Positions 1-12,539 of a stretch of 64,000 bases of DNA are shown piece after piece; position 1 is the stretch's first letter, and each line of letters begins with the position of its first letter. The stretch spans positions 76,471,985 through 76,535,984 of the forward strand of contig NC_080067.1 of NCBI RefSeq assembly GCF_949987535.1, written 5' to 3'. The position numbers were made by a program, and so were the translations under genes. The notes below the pieces were generated by a model. It did no database searches. It was given only the letters and a program-made list of their open reading frames with translations, and was not told the DNA's origin. The DNA is from Balaenoptera acutorostrata (lineage: Eukaryota > Chordata > Mammalia > Artiodactyla > Balaenopteridae).

Positions 1-860
1 TCAATAATAAAAAAGACAAACAAGCCAATGTTTTTAAATGGCCAAAGACTAAACAGACACTTTACCAAAGAAGATATACAAAGGACCACAACAGGCACAT
101 GGGGAAGTCCTCAATATCATCAGTTACCAGAAAAAAGCAAATTAAAACCACAATGAGATACCACCACACACCTATCAGAATGGCTGAAATTAAAAACTGA
201 CAGCACCAGATGTCGGACAGGACATGAAGCCATTGGAATTCTTATACATCACTGGTAGGAATGTTAAATGGTACAGCCACTTTGAAAAACTAACAGTTTC
301 TTAAAAAGTTAAACACACATCTACCCAGTGGTATACTGGTAAATGTTTAACAACAGACTCCCCAGAAGAAAAACAAGCCTGCTTGGTAGTATTTGTTGAT
401 TTCCGTGGTATCAATTCCCTCTCCATGGCTGGTTTCAAGCCGCCAGTGACATCACTGAGAGCTGAATTGGGAAGAGATGAGCATAATTGCCTCTTGCCAG
501 CCAGTACCAACCCACCCCAGCACACCATTGTAACTACACCCTGACCCAGCAATTCCACTGAAAGGTATTCACCTAAGAGAAATGGAAACATACATCTACA
601 GTCTCAAAAGAATGTTTGTAGCAGGTTTTTTCATTATAGGCCCAAATTGGAAACAACCCAGATGCCGGTCACAAGAGACTAGATAACTAAGTTGCACTGT
701 GTCCATACAATGGAATACTACTTATTGATAAGAATGAATGAGCTACCGAGAGAGGCAACAACAAGGATGAATCTCAAAAATATGCGGTGTGAAAGAAGAA
801 AACATGAGCAGAACATCCAGTACGATTGCATTTCTATGAAATTCTAGAAGAGTCAAAACT
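1..860 (+). mobile_element. Old L1 LINE 3' part, interrupted by a small DNA element
   Basis: The left part (1-325) reads like the C-terminal end of L1 ORF2, including the stretch coding for the usual TTMRYH-type segment around 145-195. The right part (from about 531) resumes with the next L1 segment, 'gacccagcaattccact', followed by the typical ending that includes 'caatggaatactac'. The copy is full of stops and indels, so it is an old inactive fragment. The right boundary is approximate. Positions 326-530 are foreign to L1 and are listed separately. Confidence 0.75.
326..530. mobile_element. Short hAT-like DNA transposon nested in L1
   Basis: This 205-bp segment interrupts the L1 fragment. 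It starts CAGTGGTATACTG and ends CAGCACACCATTG, so its ends are inverted repeats matching at 10 of 13 positions and starting with CA, as expected for hAT elements. The flanks (catctacc and taactaca) are only weakly alike and could be a decayed 8-bp duplication. I cannot name the family. There is no coding capacity, which suggests a nonautonomous element. Confidence 0.5.
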
Positions 861-1639
861 AACCAATGGTGATAGAAATCAGATCGCGGTTGCCGGGGGG
901 GAAGCAGGGACTGACTGAGAAGAACCCCAAGCAAACTTTCCGGGGTGATAGGAATGTTCTAGGCCTTGATATGTACTGGTCAAAACAGAAGACTTCAGAT
1001 GTGAGCATTTCACTGTTTATAAGAAAGGAAAAAGGCGCTGAAGCTAAAAAGCCTGGATTTCCCTTCACTTGAACACTCAAGGTACCTTAGAAGCGGAGGA
1101 CCACAGCCCAGCGTGGGGGGCTACAAAACAGCTGGCTCAGCACAGGGGCCTCGGGGAGTAAACTCTGTTTCTCTTATTTTCTTTTTTAGCAAAATCAACA
1201 AGGCAGTATTTGCTTTGCTGTGCACTGTGGTTACTAGGTGCCCCCGCCAGAGGCCGGAGCATGGTCTGGGCAGCCGGGGTAGCGGGGTGGGTCGGGGGTG
1301 GGGGGGAATGAGGCTGCCTGGCTTACTCATCCCCGCAGCTTGGCTCATCTTCCCCCCAACCTTCTTCATTTTTGAAGAATTCATTTAAGGAACTTGCAAA
1401 GTTACTTTGCCTCCCAGTTTTCTCCACTCTCTCATATTTTCCTCCAATGCTCCCTTCACCCACAACTTTCCATTCCTCTTCTACTTAATATAATTATAAT
1501 ATATTGCTATTACAGAGATATATGCTAATTATTTAATAGCCCAAAGCCATCAGGAATCCCTAATGCCAAGAGTTTTACAGTAACTGAAGCACAAAAATCA
1601 TTAAATGACTAACTGGTCCTCCAGTGTGTTGAGTTTGGA

Positions 1640-1790
1640 GCCTAGTTCTGTGTGTGATCATGGGAACATTATTCAAACTCTCTGGCCTCAAGGATCTTAT
1701 TTGCGAAAAGGGAAATAATTCCTACCTCAGTGGGCTATCTCAGGGATAAAATGAGATGACCTGTGAAAGAGCCCGCGTGTTTGGAGGACT
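1640..1790 (+). repeat. MIR SINE fragment
   Basis: The order 'gatcatgggaacattattcaaactctctggcctcaag', spread over about 1657-1693, then a purine-rich 'gcgaaaagggaaataat' and 'ataaaatgagatgacc', follows the core and 3' half of MIR. It is strongly diverged, so the edges are approximate. Confidence 0.6.
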
Positions 1791-2539
1791 TAATGTTTGG
1801 GGCTAGTTTCTTTTTTCATATGTCATTGAAACTGATCCTTACTGGAAACATTTTAATGATACCATTTTAAAGAGTTTGTGCAGCTCTCCTGTGTCATGCA
1901 TCTCGTGAGGAGCAAAGACAGGATTCCAGCCCAGGTCTCTGCTCCTCTTCCTGCCGTCAGTCCAGACAGTGCTTCCCAGGCTGGAAAACCATCTGGCTCA
2001 GGGCACAGCAGTGAACTCCACCCACCCAAGCTTCCATGTCTGCAATTCCAGAAAACATAGCATAAGAGGGCCAGGTGCAAGAAGGTGGAAAGGCTCTTGT
2101 CTCACACACACAAAAAAGCAGTGAAATTCCTTTCACACCCTCCTACCTCCCACTCCTTAATGAATCTCTTACCAACCCAGTCTCTTTGACCTTTCAAAGT
2201 TTTCTAAAGAGTTACTTGGAGAACTCTTGGAGACTGAATGTAAGGCACTTGTAAAATTTCATTCGGTATTCAGGGTTTCCTCTTGCTTTTTCATATTTTA
2301 TTTGCACACCCTTTCCCATAACAAAATGTGCTAGCCATTGTCTCCTGGCTCCCCAGCCCTCCCGCCTCCTCCACTTCCTTCTCATCAGCGCTCTCTCTAC
2401 TGTAAAAATAGCTGGTTCCAAGGTCCTCCAAAACACTGCTGGCTACTCTCCTTATTTGCTTTGATCCCCGGAGTTAATGTTTCTTCAGTCTTCTTATTTG
2501 ACCTTCTTTCTTGACTATTCAACGTGCCCCACAAATACA

Positions 2540-2760
2540 GGACTCTCCTCCTGTGCCCTTGCTCATTCTGTCTTCCCCACGTCACCCCTTCTTCTTCACA
2601 CGCTACCCATCCTTCAAAACTCAGCTCAAATGCCAGCCTCCCTGAAGCCTTCTCTAAAGACTCCAGCTAGAAAGGATCTCCCCCTTCAACTGGGCCCCCC
2701 AACCCTGCACATTTCTAAACCTCCTTGTTATGACACCCACCTGTCATGTAGTGTATGGAG
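2540..2760 (+). repeat. L2-like LINE 3' fragment
   Basis: A pyrimidine-rich stretch containing 'ctcagctcaaatgccagcc' and 'cctgaagccttctct' follows the usual 3' end of L2. Old and diverged. A short imperfect GGAT-rich simple repeat follows at about 2795-2850. Confidence 0.5.
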
Positions 2761-3363
2761 GAACAAAATGGCATATTGGTGATGCCAATATGCCACCCAT
2801 GGGTGGATGGGTGGGAGGATGCATGGATGGGGGCATGGATGGAAGGTATATGAATTGTTGAGCGGACAGACAGCAACATTTTTTAGAGTTATGAGACATC
2901 CTCACACCTGGGTGTCTGCATCATGCTCATATATTTACTTGTTTCACGTTTATTCAACAGCTTATATGTCTTGTCTGTCTAGCCACAATCTATTTCTGAT
3001 CTCGGGGAGAGGCATTGGGAATATTTAATTCAGGCTGGATTTTAAGTCCTGTGCAGTCAATATTTACAGATGACAAAAGGCCAGATATATTTTAATTTGT
3101 CCCTAACCTGAAGCCCAATGAAATTTTACTAGCATTCAGAAGTAGATGTCAATGTATTTCTTGTTTCTTTTCTCTGGGTCCCAGATGAATGGGAGGTCAG
3201 TGAGGTCAACTGCTCATTTTTTCAGATGAGGAAACCAAGGTCTAGAGAGGGAGAGTGGCTTGCTCAAGATCTGGGGTAGAGTGAGACTAAAACTCTGCCT
3301 TGACACCAAACCCCCAACTCCTCACTCTGTCCCTTATCCCTTGAAACGTTTTAGGTATGTTTC

Positions 3364-3670
3364 TTTTTTTTTTTTTTTTTTTTTGGCTGCATTGGGTCTT
3401 CGTTGCTGCGCACGGGCTTTCTCTAGTTGTGGCGAGCAGGGGTTATTCTTCATTGCAGTGCACGGGTTTCTCATTGCGGTGGCTTCTCTTGTTGCAGAGC
3501 ACGGGCTCTAGATGCGCAGGCTTCAGTAGTTGCAGCACGTGGGCTCAGTAGTTGTGGTGCACAGGCTTGGTTGCTCTGCGGCATGTGGGATCTTCCCAGA
3601 CCAGGGCTCGAACCCGTGTCCCCGGGATAGGCAGGCGGATTCTTAACCACTGTGCCACCAGGGAAGTCCC
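3364..3670 (-). mobile_element. CHR-type tRNA-derived SINE with target-site duplication
   Basis: A full-length SINE inserted in minus orientation: it starts with a T tract (the A tail on the other strand) and ends 'ccaccagggaagtcc', the reverse complement of the SINE head. A B-box-like 'ggctcgaaccc' lies near the head. The insertion is flanked by a 14-bp duplication, tttaggtatgtttc, at 3350-3363 and 3671-3684. Long cysteine-rich reading frames across it are SINE artefacts, not proteins. Confidence 0.93.
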
Positions 3671-4307
3671 TTTAGGTATGTTTCAATCCTTGATGAAAAG
3701 CAGGAAGGTTTGGGAAGAAAACGCAAGATTTCTCTGAAGAGAGGTAAAGTTTCTCTTATTATAGAATCTTTCCATGTTTAACACCATTAGATTTAAGGCC
3801 CTAACTTTCCAAGGTGTCATTTGTACAATCAAGAGGAAAATACTGTGCCTCTGACTCCTTCCTGAGAGCTCTAGAAGTTTCAGAGTTGTATTTGCACAGA
3901 CAGGTCCTCTCTGACATGGAAGATGAAGATTGGCGACCTGCACGTTGCAGGCTCTGACTTTTCTTCTCCATGGAATTTCTAACATCCGCTAGGACTTGGT
4001 AAAATTTTGAAAAACTCTATTATCAGACTAAGAATTAACCATTTCTCTACTCTGGCAGTGTAATCACATTCCATAGTTTTTATTGAAGAACAAAATACTC
4101 AGGTAAGCCTCTGTGCACTCATTTCTCTAAAGAAGGCTGTGGTTTCCCTGTCTCAAAATACAACTCAATGACACTTCACAGGAATTTCTAAAACTTTAGG
4201 CTGATGTTTCCAGGAACACCTTTAGTTCTGTTTTTGTAGTCTAATATAATTTCTCAGTGACCATGGTTCAATGGTTGGCTCCTCCCCTTTAAAAAAATAC
4301 CACATCA

Positions 4308-4630
4308 GGGGCTTCCCTGGTGGTGCAGTGTTTAAGAATCCGCCTGCCAATGCAGGGGACATGGGTTCGAGCCCTGGTCCGGGAAGATCCCACATGCCGT
4401 GGAGCAACTAAGCTCGTGTGCCACAACTACTGAGCCTGCGCTCTAGAGCCCACGAGCCACAACTACTGAGCCCATATGCCACAACTACGGAAGTCCAAGC
4501 ACCTAGAGCGCACGCACCGCAACAGAGTAGCCCCCGCTCGCCGCAACTAGAGAAAGCCCACGCACAGCAACGAAGACCCAACGCAGCCAAAACTAAATAA
4601 ATAAATAAATATATTAAAAAAACAAAACAA
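4308..4630 (+). mobile_element. CHR-type tRNA-derived SINE
   Basis: It begins 'ggggcttccctggtggtgca', has the tRNA-like B box 'gggttcgagccc' at about 4363-4374, a middle part of repeated 'ccacaactactga' units, and ends 'acgcagccaaaac' followed by an (AAAT)n tail. No clean target-site duplication is visible. Confidence 0.92.
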
Positions 4631-4639
4631 AACACATCT

Positions 4640-6943
4640 CCCTCATAACTCTGTGTCAAGAACTAAGGACACAACTTATGTATGCATTATAAATAGAGCC
4701 AGTGACTACTCAAGGGCATTAAAAATCTTTTTTGTCATTTTCTCCTGGAAAGTCCAAAAGTAATAGGAAGAAAGTGGGAGAGAGTAGCCAGAGAGCGGGG
4801 TCATGGAGTGGGGGGAGGGTGTCTTTACAAGAACTTGACCTCCTCCCCTGGAGCCCAAGCAGCAATTATGACTGGTCAGCCAACCTGAAACACATCCTGC
4901 TTTTATAAATTTCCAATCAATACCCCAAATGCCAGAAGTTTCTTTTCAAATTTAAAAAAAAGGAGGGAGGGAGGGAGAAAGGAAGAAATCCAAACAGTGG
5001 AGAAACCCAGGCTCTGTGGCCCCCACTTTAGCTTGTGAAGCGGTGACAATGGTTAGAAATCAATGCCAGAACCACAAGGCAGCTTTCAGACACCTCTTGA
5101 CCTTGTCACTTCCTGGGTAATTAAGAGGCACTACAATTTCGTGTCACTGTCAGGGCCTGAATGTATATCGATAGATAGATAGATATGTTCTTAAAAGATT
5201 CTTTTTCTACAGGCTTGGTCAGGATCCGGCCAAAGAAAAGGAGGAAAAGAAAGGCATTCTGTCCAGAGTGCAGGGAAAGGCAACATGAAAGGAGAAACCT
5301 AAATTTTTCAGCACAGTCTGTCCTGACGTGGGAAAATGGCTCAGGCAAGAATGTACGGCTTGTTCACTGTTGGTCTTTTCCTTCTTTCCCTTGACAGATA
5401 TCTCTGTGTGTTGTAGGCAGCGGGGCACTCCTCTCCCTTCGTGTTCTTCTTCAGATACCTTCAGAGCAATAATGCAAACCCTGAGCGCTCCAAGATGGGT
5501 TGAGTCACTGCTTTACTTCACAGGGCCCCAAAGGGAGCTCCTTCCCTTCTTTGGGCCTCAGCTTCTCCAAATGAGGGGAATTGGACTAAACCCTCTTTTG
5601 GAGCCTTCTTCAGGGATGACATTCACTGAGGCCATTAGAAATGGCTTCTATCTCCTGACCCCGCCAAAGGAATAGAGCATCTTGGGACACTAGGAGAGTG
5701 GGAGTGGGCCTCCCCACCCCTGCCTGTCAAACACCAGCTACTGAGGCCGCTCAAAGCCATATGGAGCCCCTAGTAAGGACACTGGGAGAAAATCGTACCA
5801 ACCCACTGGAGAGCGAAGCTCTAAAGCACTTTGCCATCTCTGATGGCTCTTCAGTGAGTCTGTGTCCTTGCCCAGGGGCTCTTGTCTGTGGGGCTCCGCT
5901 TAGAGAGCTGATCACAGTCTGCTTTGTATACTGACCCAAGCGGCGCCTCCATCGTGGACCATGAGCTCCCTGACTCACCACCCCCGCTGATGAGCTCCAC
6001 ATCCATCTCAGCTCTAAGCCCAGGACCCAGCGCGCAGGAGGTATTCAGTGGATGCTTATTAAGCCAATATCTGAATTTAAAGTACAGTGGGAAGAGAAGA
6101 AGGAAGCTTGTTGGTACCGGTATCACATCCACATAAAACAGGTTTTTATTTCAGCAGAATGAATCACTTTACAAAGTTCTGGGTAACTGGTTTTACGCCT
6201 GGCGCACAAGACTCTGGTTCTATCATCTCTCTCTCTCTCTCTGCCCACTACTGACACAATTACGGGGTACACAAACCAGTAAAGTTCAAGAAAAGGAATG
6301 AGTATATGATGTCACCCACTGAGGTCTTCCTCTTTGGTTGGCCAACTCTGTCCCTTGGCATAAGGGCTTGTGTATGTAGTGACTGCCCTGGAAATCTTGT
6401 CACTGATACCCCGAAATGAGTGACAATCTCTGCATGCTGCCGTAGATGTGTTACCTATGCATGGGCTCCGAGCAGACTGCAAAACACTCTGGAGGTTGCA
6501 TTGGCTGTCCCACCAGTGATGCCCCCTTTCACTCTTGGGATATCAAAAGTATAAACATCATAGTAACTGTGAACGGGAATTTACTTGTCTGAAGGAACAG
6601 TACGATTTAAATTACATATTATCATAATTATACATTTATAGCTCAGATGAAGCTTGTCTTGATGTTCTCTCTACCTATCGGATAAGTGCTGTGTTTTAAG
6701 GCATTCTAGCTGAACTTAAGGAAAGCTGGCTCCCAGACAACCTGGCTCCCTTTGCAAATCCCTCTGCCCCCTGTGAGGGTAGGTCCCAGGTCAGTGAGAT
6801 CCATCCTGAGGAAGGGCAACTTCTCCCCAGGTACCAAAAGATCCTTATCACTTTGGCCTCTTGGCTACTTTTTCTTCTGGCTGGCTTAAAGCCCTTTCCA
6901 TTGGTTCTTACAGTAGGTTGAGGATCAAGAGAGACAGGATTAG
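4640..6943. other. Intergenic stretch, no gene supported
   Basis: Mostly single-copy DNA. Low-complexity items: a purine-rich GGAG/GAAA run at about 4953-4985, a short (GATA)n at about 5166-5187 and a (CT)n run at about 6226-6242. A 115-codon frame at 5328-5675 has no recognisable domain, and another frame overlaps it; I do not call it a gene. Confidence 0.6.
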
Positions 6944-7308
6944 GGCTTCCTTGGTGGCACAGTGGTTAAGAATCTGCCTGCCAATGCAGGGGACACGGGT
7001 TTGAGCCCTGGTCCGGGAAGATCCCACATGCCGCGGAGCAACTAAGCCCGTGCACCACAACTACTGAGCCTGCGCTCTAGAGCCCGCGAGCCACAATTAC
7101 TGAACCCACGTGCCACAACTACTGAAGCCCGCGTGCCTAGAGCCTGTGCTCCGCAACAAGAGAAGCCACCGCAATGAGAAGCTCGTGCACCGCAACGGAG
7201 ACTAGCCCCCGCTCACCGCAACTAGAGAAGGCCCGTGCACAGCAACGAAGACCCAACACAGCCAAAAATAAATAAATAAAATAAATAAATTTATTAAAAA
7301 AAAAAAAG
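6944..7308 (+). mobile_element. CHR-type SINE, long form, with target-site duplication
   Basis: The full-length SINE head, B box, 'ccacaactactga' units and the extra 'gccaccgcaatgagaagc' segment are present, ending in an AAAT/A-rich tail. A perfect 16-bp duplication, agagagacaggattag, flanks it at 6928-6943 and 7309-7324, so both insertion ends are exact. Confidence 0.95.
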
Positions 7309-7730
7309 AGAGAGACAGGATTAGCAGCCCATGGAAAACTAAGCACAGAACAGCAAAGCTCTTTGCTCCAGTGGAATGAATAACAGAGGAAGTGAGACTA
7401 GACCTACAGGGTCAATATCAGTAGTAGCAACTTGAGTCCTCAGAAAATTATGGGAAGAGACCAAAGGGAGAGGTCATTTAAGAAGAAAGGTAGAAGGAGA
7501 AGACAAAAAGTAGCTAACCTTTAAAAATAAAACATTAACCCTTTGAAGTCCCAAAGCCCTACCCCCTTTTCCTTCTCTCAGATGGCATACAAGCCTCAAC
7601 TGCCTAACTTGTCCTTGGGTCTCACTTTTCTTATGCCCCCAGGCCCCTTACAAACAAAATTAAATTTGATTTTCTCCCATTAAAAAAATAAAACACTAAG
7701 AGCAAGTGGCTGAAAAGCAACTTTCTGTAC

Positions 7731-7920
7731 CAGGGCTATTCAATAAAACATCCAATAACGCTGATGACAGAACAGTTCTATTCTGTGCTAGCCACATGTG
7801 GCTACCGAGCACTTGAAATGTGGATAATGCAAATGAAAAACTGTTTTACATTTTATTGCATTTAATTAAGCACATTGAAATAGCCATCTGTGTCTGGTAG
7901 CTACCATGTTGGACAGCACA
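7731..7920 (+). mobile_element. hAT-Charlie nonautonomous DNA transposon relic (MER3-like)
   Basis: The start 'cagggctattcaataaaa' and the end 'catgttggacagcaca' are inverted, diverged versions of each other, and the middle contains 'gctagccacatgtggctac'. The longer copy at 19738-20053 belongs to the same family. The subfamily name is from memory and should be checked. Confidence 0.65.
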
Positions 7921-8421
7921 ACTCTATATCCATCTCCATCATCCAAAAGTATTACAAAACATCAGTTATGTGGGGACTGGTAAAGCCTTGAAAAACGTGA
8001 GTAAGGAAGAGGCTTCTTAACTCTCACTTGGCGTGTACCCAGGACTGTATTTTCAAAGTCCATTAGGGCCTGGCCAGAGTTGGTGATAGAGCCCACCAGA
8101 GACAGCCATCAGTAGCATGCCCCCACCAGGATGCCTTTTCTCCCTCCCGTGGCCCCTGGCATGCATGTGCTGAGCCCCATCTCCACCTCCCTGCCCCAGC
8201 CGTCCTAGCACGGATGACAATGTGTAGCTGTCGGACCGTGCAGCAGCAACTCCACCAGACTGTGAGCTCCCAGAGAGCAGCGATTGGGTCTCGCCCAACA
8301 TTGAATACCTCCCTCCAACTCAGCCCAGTGCCTGTCACAGCAGGTACTCAAAAGAGGATCGTTTTGAACAGAATTCCCAATATTGAATTCAGAGGTTGTT
8401 ATTGCAAGATAAGCTACGGAC

Positions 8422-8781
8422 GAAATGTTTGTGTCCCCCAGCGCTCATATGTTGATGCTGTAATCTCCAATATGATGGTATTTGGAAGTGGGGCCTTTGG
8501 AGGTGATTAGGTTTAGATGAGGTCATGAGAATAGGACACCCATGAGAGGATTTGTGTCCTTATTCGAGGAAGAGACCAGAGCCCTCTCTCTCTCCACCAC
8601 GCGAAGATAGAGCAAGAACGCGGCAGCCTGTAAACCAGGAAGAGGGTTCTCACCAGACACGAATCAGCTGGCACTTTGACCTTGGACTTCTCAGCCTTCA
8701 GAACTGTGAGAAATAAACATTTATCATTTAAGCCAACCGGGTCTATGGTATTTTGTTATAGCAGCCAGATCAGACTAAGAC
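8422..8781 (+). mobile_element. MaLR-type solo LTR (MLT1-like)
   Basis: It runs from 'tttgtgtcccccagcgctca' through 'gtatttggaagtggggcctt', the conserved 'ggacttctcagccttcagaa', a polyadenylation signal in 'gagaaataaaca', and ends 'gcagatcagactaagaca'-like at 8764-8781. This is the standard order of an ERVL-MaLR LTR. No internal retroviral region is attached. It is an ancient, inactive copy. Confidence 0.75.
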
Positions 8782-10722
8782 AGGGTCTTTGGGAAAAGCA
8801 GTTTTTGATATGCATTTTTCACGTGCACTCATTAAAAATAAAAACAAAACCAACCAAAGTACAAAAGACATTTTACCCAGCATCTCCCATGGAGACTATA
8901 GAGCCAAGACAGAGCCATTCCCTGCTCTGAAGAGAACCCAGTCCGGTGGGAGAAATGAACCGAGTACAGAAGTAATTACACGTCGCAGGCGGAAAGTGAT
9001 TGGTGTAATTTGAGCTATGCAGATGGAGCCCTTGGAGACTTCAGAGGAAAGAGGGCTGAATTACTGCTAAAACTGGGGGGAGGGGAGACAGAAGAGGATA
9101 GCTGCTTCGGGAAAGTGGCATCTGAGCCAGGTCTGGAAGATGAGGTGGATGAGTTTGTGCAGAAAGAATATTGGGATGACAGCAGAAAGCAGAGGCTACA
9201 AGACAGGAAATGGGGGGAGGGAGAGGGAACCTTTGGAAACTAGGGACTAGTCTAGCCTTTTATGCAGCTGTGCTATCCGATGAAGCTGGAAAGAAACTCT
9301 GCTCTTGCTGAAGCAGTGATGGTAAGGGGTCCCCAGTCCCTATGGCTCCTTGGAGCTCAGGTTTAAACCCATAAGGAACAGGGGTATTTTGTATTCGTAG
9401 CTTCTAGGCTCACCTCCACTGAAATGAATCCCCCCAGTGACAAGCCCCACCCCTTTCACAAGAAGTGAGGGTGGACAGCTGAACAACCAGTGTGACCTCC
9501 CAAGTGGCCGTGGGAAGGGGTGGCTTATCTACTCCCCCTCGCTTTCTTCCGCCCGCTGTGAAATCCGCATCAGCTGGAGACGCACAAGAGATTCATTTCC
9601 ATCTGTTCTGGGCATAGCTGGTGGGAAAGCCTCGGGATCAGAGAGGGCAGCTCAGCCTATCGGCATGACAGGGGCAGCCTGGGATGGGGGATGGGAAGGA
9701 GCCCACTGCAAAGGCGTACTCAGCCAGCCCCAGGAACAGCTGCCCAGCCACGGGGCCGGGAGACTCCCAGCTTCCCAGCCCCTCTCACATCACTCATTTT
9801 TGTAGCCCAGTTGCTAATGATGTAATTAAGTTCACCAGAAAACCATCTGTTCTGAGTGATAGGCACAGTGGGTATGCTCTAAGGGAAGCCCACCAGAATC
9901 AGGGGACTCGGGTGACTAAATGAGCAGGGCCCTTGATGTCCCCAAAGAGCCTGGCAACACCCCGTCCAGACTTCACCCGTCTCTAACTAGACTGGGAAGC
10001 ATCCTCAGCTGAGACCCCAAGACAGGCTTGTCTACCGCTGTGAGGCTCTGTGCACGTCCCAGGGCTCGCTGCCGCCCGCTACCCCACACCTGCACGAGCG
10101 CCCCACGGCTCTGGGAGACAGGGCAGGGCATCTGTTCAGGCATATTGTCTTATTTCCTCTAAAGGCAGGCCTGGAAACAAAGGTTCCCATACAGGTATTC
10201 CTATGGGTAATGATCCCAGGGCGGGGTTGAGAAGCAGGAGTGAGGTCCAGTTTCAAGGGAAACAGGGAAGAGGGGAGAGCCGATACAAGGATGCGTGACT
10301 GAGGTGGCTTCCATCTGGGAACCGAGTGCTCAACTCCTAAAGAGCTTTGTGAAAAGCGTCCTAGAACTGCTCACCTGAGAGTCAAAATGTGGACACGTTT
10401 ACCCGTGGGTTCTTGTCCCTTATCGGTCAAGGGTGGCCCCATGCAATTCCAGGATGCACATCGGTTAGGTCCCGGCCATGTAGCAGAAGTCCCAGGACAG
10501 GAAGTGAGACGTACGTGGGGCAGCCCAGGGTGAGGTGCAGCTGGAGCACCTCCATGAAGCTGCTCAAAGCCTGTGTGCCTGGGTGCTGCCCATGGCTGTG
10601 GTAAGAGGGCCCGGAGGGGTTCTCTGGAAAGCTTTGGAGGGCTGTGTCTGCTTCTATCATGTCTGTCCCTGGAGTCCAAGGCACAAGCTAAACCCGATGG
10701 AGGCCTGCTCCTTGCTAAGACG
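8782..10722. other. Intergenic stretch, no gene supported
   Basis: Single-copy DNA with scattered short open frames (the longest 122 codons, 9437-9805), none with a recognisable domain, splice pattern or repeat. I see no RNA gene or mobile element that can be defended here. Confidence 0.55.
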
Positions 10723-11231
10723 CTGTATTAGTTCCCTGTTGCTGCTGTAATGAATCACCACAAATACCACAAATGTATTATCTGACAGCACTAGAGCTCA
10801 GAAGTCCAAAATGGGCCTCACTAAGCTAAAAATCAAGGGGTTGGCCAGGCTGTTTCCTTTCTAGAAACTCTAGGAGAGAATCTCTTTTCTTGTTTTATTC
10901 CAGCTTCTAGAAGGTGCCTGCATTCTTTAGCTTGTGGCCCCCTCCTCCATCTTCAAAGCCAGCAACAGCAAGGAAAGCCTTTCTCACGTCACATCTTTCT
11001 GACACTGACTCTCCTGCTGCCCTCTTCCACATTTAAAGGACCCCGGTGATTTCACAGGGCCCGCACCGTGCCTGGATGAGTCAGGACAAGCTGCACGTCT
11101 CAAGGTCAGCTGGTTAGCAACCTTATTTCCATCTGTAACCTTAATTCCTCTTTGACATGTAGCATAACATATTCACAGGCTCCAAAGATTAGGTCATAGA
11201 CATCTTTGCGGGACCATTTTTCTGCCTAACA
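10723..11231 (-). mobile_element. MaLR-type solo LTR, minus strand
   Basis: It opens 'ctgtattagttccctgttgc', the reverse complement of a MaLR LTR 3' end. It continues with 'ccagcttctagaaggtgcc' and 'cctccatcttcaaagccag', and ends with 'tctgcctaacatg'. It is about 500 bp and diverged. Ancient and inactive; no internal region. Confidence 0.7.
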
Positions 11232-11469
11232 TGGATACTGTTCCACCTCTTTCTCAAAAGAAGAGCTCGAGGCATTTATGAAGTTAATTGGGGAGGCTTT
11301 CTGCCCGGTCATCAGAACCAGGAGGGGAGAGCCTGCCTGTCCCTAGAAATCCCACTTCTTCCTGGCACAGCAACCTGCTTTGACAAGGACAACTAAGCCC
11401 AATAAAGTCAGGAGACAGACGATCCGAGGGCCCCAGGCAGGCCTGGGCTTTGTGGAAAGTGCCTGAACT

Positions 11470-11800
11470 CACAGACAGATGAACTGAGCTCCAATCCCAA
11501 GTCAGCAATTAGCTAGCAGTGGGACCTAGAAGAGGCCGCTCAACCTTTCCAAGCCTCCATATCCTCGTGTGTAGAGCAGGGCCAATGTCCTAGGGGGCTG
11601 TCAGGATTCGAAATTCCTTTTTCAACCTCTAAAAAATATCTGTTGAAGAATTACTATGTGACCACCACTCTTCTAGGCCCTGGGACTACAGGGGAACAAG
11701 GCCAAATCCTGCCCCTCATCAAGCTTACATTCTAGTTGGCTGTAACATGTGTTAAGTCCCTACACAGTGCCTGGAACATAGTAGATGCTGAATAAATTGA
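11470..11800 (+). repeat. MIR fragment followed by L2/MIR-like remnant
   Basis: 11470-11620 has the MIR order (tgggacctagaag... then ctcaacctttccaagcctcc). 11650-11800 has the ancient-repeat pattern 'ccactcttctaggccctggg' ... 'catcaagcttacattctag' ... 'gtagatgctgaataaat'. Both are old and the edges are approximate. Confidence 0.5.
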
Positions 11801-12539
11801 AGACGTCATTAGGACTTTCAGGGCTGTTAACTCTCAAGGAAATAATACTACTCTTTAGTTATTTACTGATTTATAATATACAAAATATAATCATAACCAC
11901 GACCTCATTTGATCCTCAAAACCAGAACCCAGAGAAGTAAGTCAGATAGCAGCCAAGTCCACAGTTCTTCCTGCAGCCTCAGCCAGACTTACCTGTGCCC
12001 AACCCAAGCGCGGCGCCCTGGCATGAAGAGGAGGCCACCTCCCGCCCTGTTTCCATACTTTCATGAGGCAAAGGCCTGGGGAGTGAGAAACCAAAACCGA
12101 AAAAATTAGACCAGCTCGTCTTCAGAACTACAGATGCAGTAAAAGCCATTTTTAAGCCATTTTATCACCTGATATAAAATTTTTAACCATATTTGGGCGT
12201 GTGGTGGGGGAGACTTGTACCTCTCTTTTTGCATTCAGCCCAGGCTGCCCTGCTTTCGCATGCATGTTTTCTTGTCTCTCTCTCCCACAGAGCTGTGAAC
12301 TCATCACCTAGGGGCAGCAAGGCCTCATGTGGTGCTTTGCAATTATTTAGTAGCCCGCAGGAAGCATCTGCTAAATCTGTCCCCCTCCCAGCTCGAGGTC
12401 TCTTGGTGGAGGAGAATCTAGAGAGGTTCCCTGACAGAAGCCTCAAGCAGCTACCCCAGGCATGACAATACCTCGCTGAATCTCAACTGTTACACTCAAG
12501 TTGGCAGGTGCGAGCTTCAACTCACTGGCTGGAGCTCCC

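Noticed and set aside
3260..3630. Cysteine-rich frames such as those with 'CCARAFSSCG'
   Set aside because: They are translations of CHR SINEs and recur at every SINE copy (4.4, 7.1, 25.5, 44.7 kb).
4363..4374. tRNA gene suggested by A/B-box-like sequence
   Set aside because: The B box belongs to the tRNA-derived head of a SINE; no complete cloverleaf is present.
4430..4580. CRISPR-like spaced repeats ('ccacaactactga')
   Set aside because: These are internal units of CHR SINEs in a mammalian genome, not a CRISPR array.
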